From contig CM049307.1 in NCBI GenBank assembly GCA_026874595.1, positions 80,762,643 through 80,826,642 of the forward strand: a DNA stretch of 64,000 bases. Direction: 5' to 3'. Every line of letters starts with the position of its first letter. Position 1 is the stretch's first letter. The notes beneath the pieces were generated by a model. The model saw nothing but the letters and a program-made list of their open reading frames with translations. It was not told where the DNA came from and made no database searches. This DNA is from Sipunculus nudus (Eukaryota; Annelida; Sipuncula; Golfingiida; Sipunculidae). Position numbers and translations under genes: made by a program. Below, piece after piece: positions 44,925-55,690 of this stretch.

Positions 44925-45000
44925 ATCACTAGACATCAGGATGATAAAACGCTGGGTTCTCTCCGCTGACGAACCGGGTTCGATCCCTGGGGTAGACAAA
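44925..45000 (+). repeat. tRNA-like segment (tRNA-derived SINE head or tRNA relic)
   Basis: CCGGGTTCGATCCCTGG folds as a T-arm, with a 5-bp stem (one G-U) and the 7-nt loop TTCGATC, and contains a B-box-like GGTTCGATCCC. Just 5' lies GCTGGGTTCTCTCCGCT, a possible anticodon arm with loop GTTCTCT and one mispair. The D-arm and acceptor stem are not convincing, so this is not called as a functional tRNA. Confidence 0.4.
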
Positions 45001-45052
45001 GTATCATTTTTTGTGGTGGTGTACCCTAATATAAGGGCCGTATTTAGCTCTT

Positions 45053-45100
<48 letters not shown>
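45053..45100. repeat. (CT)n microsatellite
   Basis: About 48 bp of alternating CT. Confidence 0.95.
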
Positions 45101-45105
<5 letters not shown>

Positions 45106-45437
45106 AGGAAATTAAACTATATTTTTTCTCCTCGTCTGAAAAGCTTAAAGAAATAAAAATCTTATTATCACTGTAAGCAAAATCAGTCATAATGTATATA
45201 GTGTTTCAGGTAGAAACAACAACCGTGAAAAAATTAAAAAATCAGAATATTGACAACGAACTTTATTCGGTTTGTGTATAGTTTTTTGGTTCCGTTTTGA
45301 ATTTATTATAATAACAACGGACTCAGTACAAGATATTGTCAAGCACAGTTGCTTTATCATTCATACCGATCCCAAATGTTTCATAAATATTTTACCTTTA
45401 TAAACCTTACAGTCTTTAACTTTAACCGCTGCCTTAT

Positions 45438-45641
45438 TTATTTTTTACCATAAAGACCTCGGAAAACCTCAATGGGGATGGGACTGAAGTTTTGGTTTTC
45501 CCGCCACTCTTTGATTTGTGGGTAGTTCTCCACTCTGTCCATTAAAGCACCGAGTTTGGGCGTCCTTCCAAAGTCAATGGTGACTTCCCAGCTTTCTATA
45601 AACCGTATCATAACGCACACTGTCAAATCTGCCCAAGTAAG
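45438..45641 (-). CDS. GST sigma, coding exon 5
   Basis: Acceptor GTATTTACACAG, then LTWADLT in phase 0, ending in GLYGKK and a stop at 45,438. An AATAAA-type signal on the minus strand lies at about 45,302-45,307, which would give a 3'UTR of roughly 130-160 nt. Confidence 0.92.
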   Translation of the reverse strand, partial: LTWADLTVCVMIRFIESWEVTIDFGRTPKLGALMDRVENYPQIKEWRENQNFSPIPIEVFRGLYGKK

Positions 45642-48600
45642 CTGTGTAAATACAAAACAAGGTAACGATAACAGTAGTGAACGGTCAAACCTAGGGATCT
45701 TGAAAACTGATAAATGTGACAGAAGCGAAACGATTACCGATGGCTCTGGGAAGAATCGATAAAATTGAAAATAAAATAATGAAAAATGAAACACAGTATG
45801 AAAGATGTAGGAGTATTTAATTGCATTTAATTAAATGAAAGTGAAATATTTAGACTTTTTGCTGGCATCATCAACAAAACACGATGAATCTCCATTATCA
45901 CTCATCCATGGCTTTCATGCTTGGCGTTTATTTCTTATATACCCATTTGTCATAAAATATTCATGGTTAATCGGCAATTTTTGATCGAAATGCATGCGAT
46001 AATAATCGATATCATGATAAGGCTGTTGTTGTAATGAACTCATTTTATGTGTCCTAACATTAAAAGCACACAAAAGTAGGATTAATGTAGGAAAAAACGT
46101 TTAAAATAATATTTAAGTAGGTAAATAAAAGGAAAAGTAGGACCAAAACTTAAAGCAGAACAGTCTTATCTATGCTCCTTATTGGTAAACGCAGGTGAGA
46201 TAACAATTATATAACTGTAATAACAGTGATGTAACTGAGATAATATAAGCTTCGTATGCTCTTTTTTGTACTAATACAGTAATCCAATAGCAAATGATGG
46301 TTGATTTAAAATAACACAAGCACACCTTCACAGCAATTACAGGCATATACAATCGTATACATCACAATTAAAAACATATAAAAAGGTATTCATACAGATT
46401 GCATGAATACTGTATATTCATACAGATGGCATGTATACTTAATATTCATACAGATGCCATGCATACTGCATATTCATTCAGATGGCATACATACTTCGTA
46501 ATGTTCGTATTCATACAGATAGAATGAATATTTCATATTCATACAGATGGCAAGCATACTTTATATTCATACTGATTTTATGCAGCCTTCGTATTCATAA
46601 AGATGGCCCGGTACTTTGTACATGTACACATTGTAATCATAAAGATGGTATGCATACTTTGTATTCATACAGATTGCGTGCATACTTTGTACATTTATAC
46701 ATAAAAACCATCACTATGTATACTCACGTCATCTCCAACAAAGAACCCGTCTCCTCCGTTATTTTGTATCAGTATGGCCTCTAATTTGTCCAACATGTCA
46801 GGCAGCTTCTCCTGTTCATACTTTTTCTTTTTATCCTCCTGAAATTTAATAATACTTTGCAACATTATATGATAAACTCGAATCTTAAAAAAGTTGAACC
46901 TTAATCTTAACAAGTGACCCATGGGTTATGACGCTCAGCTGACTGGGAAGATATTCGCAAAAGGAAATTTTATCATCTGAATGGTAGTTTATACCCATTC
47001 AACTGAAGCATCAAATAGATTAACCAACAGCCCAAGATTGTGTATGTATTTATATATCTCAAAAATAGAGAAAAAATGTGTAAACTTAAAAAAAAATACA
47101 GGTGGCACCACCAGTCTGCAGAAACTAATAAAAACACTTAATGGTCAATATCCATGTAAAGAATCATGGTGATCTCTGCATTAGTTATTCAGATAGTTCA
47201 GCTTTTGTATCAAATTTTCCATTATTCTGAGGAATACTTCGGAGTCCTATAGCTTAGGATATGGGTAACAGAGACCTAATTTCAGGTTTCCACAGACAAT
47301 TTTCATGGGCCTCCTTGCATGACAAGAATGAAGATTCTAGGTCCAGTTGTTACAATTTGTACCCTGTTGACAGATAACCACATCTTAAAAGGTCTCAAAA
47401 ATAGAGAAAAAAAAATCGTAAAAATTTGAAAAAAAATAGAGGTGGTGCACCCAGTCTGAAGAAACTGATGAAAAACCTCATGATCAATATGTATGCCAAA
47501 AATTATGACCACCAGTGTTGTATTGATTGAGATGTTGCAGTTTTTGTATCAAATTTTTCATTATTCTTGGGGGTATTTTGGAGCCTTACAGCTTAAAGGA
47601 TATGGATAAGAGAGATAACCTTATTTCAGGTTTCAATAGAGACTTTTCATGGGTCTCCCTGTGTGCCAAGAATGAAGATTCTAGGTCCAGTTGTTATGAT
47701 TTGTGCCCTGTTTACAGATAATCATATCTTTAAAGGTCTCAAAAATAGAGAAAATAATTCTTTAAAAAAAACGAAAAAAAAATACAGGTGGTGCCACCAG
47801 TCTGTAGAAACTGATGAAACACTCCATGATCAATATCCATGCAAACAATTTTGGTGATATCTGCATTAGTTGTTCAGATATTTCAGATTTTGTATCAAAT
47901 TTCCCATTATTCTGAGCTGTACCTTGAGTGCCATAGCTCAAATGATATGGGTAACAGAGACCTAATTTCAGGTTTCCAAGGAGACTTTTCATGGGTCTCC
48001 CTATGTGTCAAGAATGAAGATTCTAGTTCTAGTCGTTACGATTTGTACCCTGTTGACCGATAACTACATCCTTAAAGGTCTCAAAAATAGAGAAAAAATT
48101 GTAAAAATTTAAAAAAATACAGGTTGCGCCACCAGTCTGCAGGAACTGATGGAACATATCTTGATCAATATGTCTGCCAAAAATCATGACCATCAGTGTT
48201 GTATTTATTGAGATGTTGCAGTTTTTTTGTAAAATTTTTCATTATTCTGGGGGGTAATTGGGAGCCCCAGAGCTAAAAGGATATGGGTAACAGAGACCTT
48301 ATTTCAGGTTTCCATGGACACTTTTCATAGGTCTCTCACTGTGTCAAGAATGAGGATTCTAGATCCGGTCTTTACGATTTGTTCCCTGTTAACAGATGTT
48401 CAAATTTTTAAAGGTCTCAAAAATAGAGAAAACATTCCGTAAAAAAATCGAAAAATACAGGTGCCGCCACCAGTCTGCAGAAGTGATGAAACATCATATG
48501 ATCAATATGTATGCCAAAAATCATGACCATCAGTGATGTAGTTAATGAGATATTGAAGTTTTTGTATGAAATCTTTGATTTTTCTGGGGGTACTTTGGGG

Positions 48601-51600
48601 CCCCATAGCTTAGAGGATATGGGTAACAGAGACCTTATTTCAGGTTTCAATGCAGACTTTTCATAGGTCTCTCAGTGTGTCAAAAATGATGATTCTAGGT
48701 CCAGTCTTAACGATTTGTGCCTGGTTAACGGACGGAAAGACCGACGACGGACAAAGAGTGATCGCTATAGCTCAGACGACTTACAGTCAGCTGAGCTAAA
48801 CACTTAGAATTATAAACTTATGTAAATGATTTTCGGGAAAAATATTCTGTATATCCCCACCAGTGCTATATTTATGTCTAAAAATTGAAGGTTAAGATAC
48901 ATTTTAGATGGTATAGTGGTATGCAAAGATGTTCCTTTAAATGTTAAGAGCGAGCAAGCTTGTGTATTGCCAACTTATCACTGTAGGTATCTCCCGGAAA
49001 CTGACACGTACGGCGGAATATTATGACACCGGGTAAAATAAAACGTAATCTTGTGCCCCGATAGACGTATCTCAGTGCCAGCTCTTATCACTTAAGCCGT
49101 AATGTAGTTATACAATTTGCCGCGAGGTGAAAGTACCTGTTCTATGCGTTGCAACACAGCAAGAGCATGTTTGATGGCTCTGTTAGTGGGAGGAATAAAG
49201 TTTTAACCATTGCTTCGACTGGGCCAGTCTAGTAACCTTAATGTCACGTTAAGTTTACGTCAGGTACACAGAGCTAATAGAGCGCTGCTGAGTGAGTAGT
49301 GTACATAGCTTCTGTAATAAAACAAACTTATAACTTCAATATCATAAAAGGGTACTTCGTGTATTCTAATATCATACCTGGATTTCAAATCCGTTTTCTC
49401 CAAAGACAGTGGGAAAGAATGGTTTCAAGACATCCTCCGCACAGTCGACGATCATATCTGCTCGGAGTTTATCCAACGGCGTTTTGCCGGCATAACCTGG
49501 TTAATGGAAATAAGTTTACTAAATTACCTGTTACATAGAAAGTTACGCGCATTTGAGATAGCTGCCATACCATTATACTATTAACCGCTACTATTCTATA
49601 TTGGCATGTAGTTATTGTGGTATATGACCCCAAAACGTGTTGATTAAATTCAAATCGACTATCCTTGATTCAAAATGTTCTGCCGCGTGGTCACCTACAA
49701 AATGTTGGGCAATAGTATTTCCGACGCGACCTGTGAGAAGGGAATCCCTTAAAAAAGGTTAGGGTTGTTGAAAGAAAGGACCCCCCCCCCCCCCCTTCTG
49801 GATCCGCTTCTCACAGATCGCGTCGGAAACACTATTGCCCAATATTTTATAGGTGACCACGCGACAGAACATTTTGAATCATCTGAGCTATAGCGAACAA
49901 ATTTTGTCCGTCGTCCATCTGGTCGTTCGGTTGTCCTTAACAAGGCACAATTCGTAACCGCTGGAAATAGAAACTTATAACTCAAAAGCCATCGAGGTCC
50001 ACAGGAAATCTACGAGGAAACCAGACATTAGGTCACTGCGACATATATCCTTCGAGCTTTGGGCTCTTAAAAATACACATAAGCTCGAGTTTCTGAATAA
50101 CTAATGCATTGATTGCCTTGATTCTTTCCATGCATCTTTATCATGCAGAGTTTCATGAGTTCCTGAAGACTGGTGGCGCCATCTGTATTTCATTATTTTT
50201 ACACAAATTTTTCCCTATTTCTGAGGACTTCATCTCAGGCAGTCTCCCTGTTAACAAGCCAAAAATAATAACTGTTAGACCTAGAAATATTTAACTGTAC
50301 ATCTAGAAAGTTCCTGAGCAAATCTCCTTGGAAACCCGAAATTAGGTTTTGGTGACCTATATTTTGCGAAAAACGGGCCGATTTTGAGAGTATATCTTTG
50401 TAATATCTTTCAACATGACATTCTTGGAGGTCAAGGGTAAATCTTTTGAAAATCTCTAAAAGATTTCTTGTGAACCTGAAATAATGTCACTATTGTCCCG
50501 ACGCGACTGTGTAAAGAACATAATTTTAACACTCTATTAGACATATGGGCACTTAGTGTAACAGTTGGACGAAGAAACTGCTAACTTGGCATCAAGGGAG
50601 TTCCTGGTAAAATCTTCTTAGACAGCCTAAATAAGGTCACTGTAACCTATTTCTAAGGACTATTGGCAAAATGCAAGATTTTGAGCACTCTGGAAGTCAT
50701 TTTACCCAATGTTCCAGAATCCTTGGATTCAGCTTAGCTTCATGCCCCGTGGGCCACTTGTTTAGTTTTTGTCATTAGTTATCCTAGGTTGGACCCCTCC
50801 CTTTCCTAAATCCCGGATTTCTACCCTACCATGTCATGACGGTTTTCTTGATTTATAATTCATTTGACAGGAGCCCCACCTATATGGGAAAATATAACTA
50901 ATACTATGGGACAATAAGAGATACACTAAATGGTGTGACTTACCGAATTGATTGGCCAAGTAACGGTTGATAGAATGACTTTGGCAATATTTGACGCCGT
51001 CCACTTCCAGAACGGGGAACTGTCCAAACGGACTATCTGTAATAGGAGGACACAGCCTTAAGTGATGGTACATGGAATTGAATATGAATGTTGCGGGTTT
51101 TTATTTACCATTAATTGTGCTATCTATTGGACAAACAATACTAGATGTTCAACTACAACTAGCGTTTACCTATAAAAAAAAAAGAGAAACTGTGTTCGAA
51201 AACATGATGGTGCTTAGGGGAAGAGCCACTTTATCAACGCTCATTTCTACGTTTTAAATTATTATTTTCAATCCACATGTAATGATTGAAGAACAAGTTT
51301 TTTTTACCAGTCCATATTAAACGGTACTTCTGCCTAAAATACCAACCTGTCAACTCGTTTTGTAAGTACGTATTTCACGTTTACATTTACATCAAGACAA
51401 CTGAAGTCCGTACCACCGTAGAACTTCGTTTATCCGACAAGTTTGGGGAACCGGGTTTTATTCGGATAATCGATCGTTCGGATAAAGGATTGCGCACGAT
51501 TCATCATGACTGCCCTTCGCCCGGTGAGCATAACACATATAATCACCGACAAGATTTTTTTTACAATGTAATCATTTTATTATCATTCATATATCATCAA

Positions 51601-52271
51601 TCATTTTATCATGTAAATACATGCTAATTGATCCTGGAAAATCATTGCCTTCAACTAATTCAGGCCCAATACAATAACTTCATGAGGTGATAGAAAGTTA
51701 TGGGTTGAGAATTAAAGTTTGCAAAAGAATAGGCAGTGGCTAAAAATGACAGTTTAAGCAGGAGCTTACTGTATACTAAATGCATCATTACACTTTTTTT
51801 GTATAAATATTTTTGTTGTTGAAAGCCCCTCCATTTTCTAATGATACCTTAAATATATGTACACCTGCAGAATTTCATTCTGATTTCGGTGACTGGGAGG
51901 TATCACACGCTTATTTTATGTTCTGGTGTTAAACAGGCCCGGTGACTTCCGCACCTGCGGGCCCTGGGCTTCTAATCGTCAACATTGCTTGGTCAAGTAG
52001 GGCCCTGAATGCATGAAAGGTGCTGGTTTATGTTCACATTTGAAGTGTTTTACTTGAGTGCCTCAAATGTTAAAAGAGAGTGACTGCCCATTGTTGGAAC
52101 CCCCGAAAGCCGCACTTGGTTATGATAATCATACGTACTAGGTTTCTCATTCTTCAGTTCGGGAATATCAAACCTGTAGTCCTCGTATTCCTGTCCCCCG
52201 AGATGGAAGAGCATGCGAGACACCTCCCCGCGGGCCTTCAGGTTCAGGTAGCTCAACTTGTATTTCACCAT
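45438..52271 (-). CDS. Glutathione S-transferase, sigma class, five coding exons, 219 aa
   Basis: Cytosolic enzyme that conjugates glutathione to electrophiles; sigma members include haematopoietic prostaglandin D synthase and cephalopod S-crystallins. Coding exons on the minus strand are 52271-52139, 51036-50944, 49496-49378, 46838-46728 and 45641-45438 (stop included). All junctions are GT-AG, and the phases join exactly: 44 codons+1, 2+30 codons+1, 2+39, 37, then 67 plus stop. The N-terminal thioredoxin-like half has the catalytic-type Tyr8 in YKLSYLNL, an ARGE string, GQFPVLEVDG and QSHSINRYLA. The helical C-terminal half has GYAGKT, DMIVDCAEDV, GDGFFVGDD|LTWADLT and PQIKEW. The length is near the usual 200-210. 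A splice acceptor 9 nt before the ATG implies an upstream noncoding exon. Introns are full of repeats. Confidence 0.93.
46386..46700. repeat. Minisatellite, about 31-bp units (TATTCATACAGATGGCATGCA)
   Basis: About ten imperfect units of TATTCATACAGATGGCAT followed by GCATACTT. It lies in the last GST intron and stops about 28 bp from the exon 4 donor. Confidence 0.85.
46728..46838 (-). CDS. GST sigma, coding exon 4
   Basis: Acceptor TAAATTTCAG and donor GAC|GTGAGT. 37 codons in phase 0, from EDKKKKYEQEKLP to GDGFFVGDD. Confidence 0.9.
46905..48810 (+). mobile_element. Repeat element B, copy 1: terminal motifs around a 340-bp tandem array
   Basis: The left end reads AACAAGTGACCCATGGGTTA, then GACGCTCAGCTGACTGG. 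The core is about five tandem units. The right end has GGACGGAAAG and GACGACGGACAAAGAG, then CGCTATAG and a two-part hairpin (48,769-48,797), ending in CTAAACACTTA. Both ends contain GCTCAGCTGACTG in inverted orientation. It is non-coding and lies inside the GST intron between exons 4 and 3. A pearl-like or Helitron-like nature is possible but not shown. Confidence 0.6.
47040..48740 (+). repeat. Tandem array, five units of about 340 bp
   Basis: The anchor CTCAAAAATAGAG occurs at 47,058, 47,394, 47,738, 48,080 and 48,416, giving spacings of 336, 344, 342 and 336. Each unit has a GGTGGCGCCACCAGTCTG-type string, a CATTATTCTG block and TAACAGAGACCT. Small open frames here are read-throughs of the array. 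Confidence 0.92.
48811..49377. other. GST intron 3, unique part
   Basis: Between repeat element B and exon 3. No repeat or gene was recognised. Confidence 0.4.
49378..49496 (-). CDS. GST sigma, coding exon 3
   Basis: Acceptor TTAACCAG and donor CAG|GTATGA. With the preceding G it encodes GYAGKTPLDKLRADMIVD and on to ENGFEIQ. Confidence 0.92.
49667..49880. repeat. Long inverted repeat: 74-bp arms, 66-bp spacer
   Basis: Left arm 49,667-49,740 begins GATTCAAAATGTTCTGCCGC and right arm 49,807-49,880 is its reverse complement with 5 mismatches, all transitions. The spacer holds a poly-C run and a GGATCCGCTTCT string. It lies in the GST intron between exons 3 and 2, directly abutting repeat element B copy 2. 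Confidence 0.93.
49881..50770 (-). mobile_element. Repeat element B, copy 2 (reverse orientation, truncated)
   Basis: Read on the minus strand, it starts AAACAAGTGGCCCACGGGGC near 50,767 and ends GGACGACGGACAAA, then CGCTATAGCTCAGATG at 49,881. It contains one GGTGGCGCCA(T)C site at about 50,171. The terminal hairpin is cut off where the 74-bp inverted repeat begins. Confidence 0.55.
50944..51036 (-). CDS. GST sigma, coding exon 2
   Basis: Acceptor TCCTATTACAG and donor TTCG|GTAAGT. It encodes SPFGQFPVLEVDG, then KYCQSHSINRYLANQF, the glutathione-binding region. The dead exon at 10,242-10,321 is a relic of the same exon. Confidence 0.93.
51380..51510. repeat. Possible Tc1/pogo-type MITE remnant
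   Basis: CTTCGTTTATCCGACAAGT and, further on, TTCGGATAATCGATCG resemble the ends of pogo/Tigger-like elements as I remember them. No matching second terminus was found. Confidence 0.25.
51511..52138. other. GST intron 1, no other feature recognised
   Basis: AT-rich intron DNA between coding exons 2 and 1. Confidence 0.4.
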
Positions 52272-52280
52272 GTTGATTTT
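52139..52280 (-). CDS. GST sigma, coding exon 1 (with 9 nt of 5'UTR)
   Basis: Acceptor AAATGATTCAG puts the exon start at 52,280, with the ATG at 52,271 and donor CCTA|GTACGT. An in-frame upstream Met at 52,289 lies on the intron side of the acceptor, so it was not used. Confidence 0.92.
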
Positions 52281-52567
52281 CTGAATCATTTAAAATAATA
52301 AAATAATAATCTGTAACATGTAAATAATATAATAATTTATGAGTCCTAAAGGAGTGAGTCCTAAGGGGGTAAATTTCCATATCTTTCTCTTAATTCTGTG
52401 GAAATGTCTACATTATTTGGAGAATATGCCCAAGGGTTTGTCACTACGCCATCTACCAGAAACAACGCCAGAGAACTCTGCTTATTAGAACACGGCCTAC
52501 GGAACACCCGCCCCCAATGCAGAAATTTGTAATATGCTAGTTACTGATGACCTACATAAAGCAAAAC

Positions 52568-52569
<2 letters not shown>

Positions 52570-52651
<82 letters not shown>

Positions 52652-52653
52652 AC
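52570..52653. repeat. (AT)n followed by (AAT)n microsatellite
   Basis: About 55 bp of AT followed by about eight AAT units. Confidence 0.95.
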
Positions 52654-53487
52654 TGAAGGCCCAGGATGAAGAGTGAAGCAATAACAAAGCCGGTCACTAT
52701 AGGTCCGAGACAAACTGCAAAATACGCAGCGGTCATATTTCACTCGTTGTAATCTATTTCATTTTTATTTTTGTGGAATGAAATTGATCAGTTGCAATGG
52801 TATGAGACAAATGTGTATAAGGAGTGTCAAGTCCGAACTCCTTGGCCGGATACTTGAATATAGCCCCTGAATGCATCACATTTAAAACGTGTAAATGAAA
52901 AAAAAACGCTTGTAAAATCGGTGTTATTGCTATACGAGGAGGGCATGCAGTTATCCTCGTTCATGTGGTGGTGTGTCTTTTGTTTACAACATAACTCACC
53001 CAATCAGTGACGAAATCTTATGAAATTGTCAAGGTATTTCGGGAGTGGGGCAGTGAAGAATCGATAAGATGTTGGTGTGGATCCGGCACATGATCCGTAC
53101 TCAAGGTCGTCATAAAGGAATGTTCACAAATGCACAGTACATAAGCACAAATGAAGCTTGGAATATGGGCCGAATAAGTGAATGGAAACACGGTTTTGTC
53201 AGCATCCAACAAAAGAGACACCCATTCCATTCCTAAAACTGCAGGTTTCTAGTGTCACTGTGTGTGTTATAGTAGGTTGTGCAGCATATCAGAGTACACT
53301 GACACATATCTGGACTGACACATATCAGGAAGAAAGGTTGCCGACGTTCAAGCGGAATATATGACGTTTTAGAAGATAAGGGCGACAACCCTTGACAAGG
53401 CGCTGTGATAACCCTATCAGCATGTGTAGCTCACGATATATATTGTCATCAGGGGCGGATTCGGAGTGGGTGCCAGTTTCAAGCTAA
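52654..53487. other. No gene recognised
   Basis: Probably part of the long 5' intron of the GST gene, if the exon at 60,679 belongs to it. No domains or repeats were recognised. Confidence 0.4.
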
Positions 53488-53651
53488 ACAAGTGACTCAG
53501 GGGTCATGACGCTCAGCTGCCAAGCATGACCTGTGACATCATGGGCTGCGATTCTCAACTAATAAAATTGTTGCAGAACCTATATGCCAATTTTGTTTAA
53601 ACTTTCTACATTGCCATAAATTCTTATCATATATGTCTGGTTAAAACATAG

Positions 53652-55690
53652 CGAACTAGATATTTCTTGGCACCGCAGGTGCCAGATTATCCCAAGACAT
53701 AGTAGCCCCCCCCCTTAAGAATAGGCCCCCATTTTTAGCAGCATATACTGACACTTGGCAAGCAATTATTGTTTCTTCCATCTATCAATCCACAATCTTT
53801 TTGAAGATGTTCTGTGACCTTGACCTTTGACCTCATGACCCAAAAATCAATTGGGGTCTCGCTTTTTCAATGGGACATATATAAGTCAAGTTTGAAATCT
53901 TTACATCAATAAAAGCATTGTAAACCTGGAGCAAGTTGACGACAAAACAAAAGTTACATGGCTCCTGAGAGGGAAAATGTTAACTGAAACATGTAACTTT
54001 ATTGTTGATACGAAGAGATTTTATGCTGATATACAGAACTAATATGCCAGGTTTTTCATACTTGTTGAACAATTGTTATTGTGATCAATATGTTTACTAA
54101 GGTTCTTAGCGTACTATGTGTTGCATATTATTTTGCATTATCGTTTACCATTGTATGTTTGAGTTTAAATTCATTCATATATATTATTATTACTATTATT
54201 ACTATTTGTATCTTATTTATATATGTCCGTGGAGATCACCTAGTGGTCCATGTGTACCGTGTGTTATCCACGTAAAAATAAATAAAGGTTATATAAAAGC
54301 AGGAATTATCATCCAGCAACTAATTTTTGGACAGATGGCTCCTGTGACTTTCACTTTTGACCTTGTGACCTCACAATTGACAGGCGTCTTCCTCTATTGG
54401 CAGGGGAACTGTATGTGCAAGATGAAATGTCTGAGATGTTTGGCTGAAAATGCATCCACATCTTTTTGAAGATGTGTCCTGTGACCTTGACCTTTGACCT
54501 CATGATCCCAAAATCAATTCGGGTCTTGCTTTTCCAATGGGACATATACAAGTCAAGTTTGAAATCCATACATCAATAAAAGCAGGCATTATCATCCAGA
54601 AACTAATTTTTGGACAGATGGCTCCTGTGACCTTCACCTTTGACCTTGTGACCTCAAAATTGATAGGGGTCTTCCACTCTTGGCAGGTGATCTATATGTG
54701 CAAGATGAAAGGTCTGAGATGAAATGTTTGGCTGAAAATGCATCCACAATCTTTTTAAAGATGTGTCCTGTGACCTTGACCTTTGACCTCATGACCCCAA
54801 AATCAAGAGTCTTGCTTTTTCAATGGGAAATATATAAGTCAAGTTTGAAATCAATACATCAATAAAAGCAGGAATTATCAACCAGAAACTAATTTTTTGA
54901 CATTTAGCTCCTGTGGCCTTGACTTTTGTTCTTGTGACCCCAAAATTGATATTGATCATCCACTATTGGCAAGTGAGCTATATATTCAAGATGAAAGACC
55001 TTGAAAGTTTGGCTTAAAATGCATCCACAGTATCTTGTAAGATGCAAGTCCAGTGACCTTGACCTTGGACCTCATGACCCTAGAACCTATAGGGTTCTTA
55101 CTTTAGTAGTGGGCCATATATAAGTCACGTTTGAAATCCATATGGCTATCAACACTGGAGATATCATAAGAGGTGTGTGATTTTCACCAAATATGGACAC
55201 ATTAAAGGTCAAGGCCACTCTCATGGTAAAGGTCATGACCCAAATGTAAACAGACCTCATCCCATAGCCCATCTCTCTACATGTGCATAATATGAAAGAA
55301 ATCTGTCCATTAGTTTTGACTTATAATGCTTACAGTACTGTCAAGTGGCAATTATGGGGGTATAAAAAGGCGTAAAAACAAGAAAAGGATAATAGGTGGC
55401 GCCACCAGTTACCGGTATATCACAAGGCTATCCAAGATCTTCGGTCACCTTAATTTTTAGACCAGTCAATGCAAGCTTACTTGAGATATTTAAGAATTTG
55501 TGTTATTTTCAGCAATAATGGACCTATTCAAGGTCAAGGTCATTCTCCTAGCAATGGTCATGACCCCATTTTAAATAGGCTTCGGCCCCTTACCTATATC
55601 TATACAAATGTAAAGTTTGAAAAAAATCAGTGAAATATTTTTTGAGTTATCCCACTCACAAGGTTTTTCTGCGGCGCCGGCGGCGGCGGG
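53652..55690 (+). mobile_element. Repeat element A, copy 2
   Basis: Starts GAACTAGATATTTCTTGGCAC, with TTAAGAATAGGCCCCCA and TTTCTTCCATCTATCA as in copy 1. Its 3' part matches 43,720-44,392 (CAAGTGGCAAT, GGTGGCGCCACCAG at 55,395, CTGCGGCG). It is expanded by about three units of 290 bp. Confidence 0.6.
53805..55150 (+). repeat. Tandem array, units of about 290 bp with TGACCT runs
   Basis: TGACCTTGACCTTTGACCT or a close variant recurs at about 53,815, 54,482, 54,771 and 55,055. Units share TCAATAAAAGCAGG, a CAGATGGCTCCTGTGAC block and TATAAGTCAAGTTTGAAAT. About 330 bp of unrelated AT-rich DNA (53,950-54,280) interrupts the first unit. Confidence 0.85.

Noticed and set aside
45760-45794. Extension of GST exon 5 upstream to the Met at 45,794
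   Set aside because: The extra codons are intron sequence upstream of the acceptor GTATTTACACAG. The phases of the other exons join exactly at 45,641.
46970-48750. CRISPR-like regular repeats
   Set aside because: Units are about 340 bp with no short repeat/unique spacer pattern, in a eukaryotic context with introns. It is an ordinary tandem array.
54081-54275. Hydrophobic 64-codon frame resembling membrane segments
   Set aside because: It lies in AT-rich DNA interrupting a tandem array. Hydrophobicity comes from T-rich codons and nothing else supports a gene.
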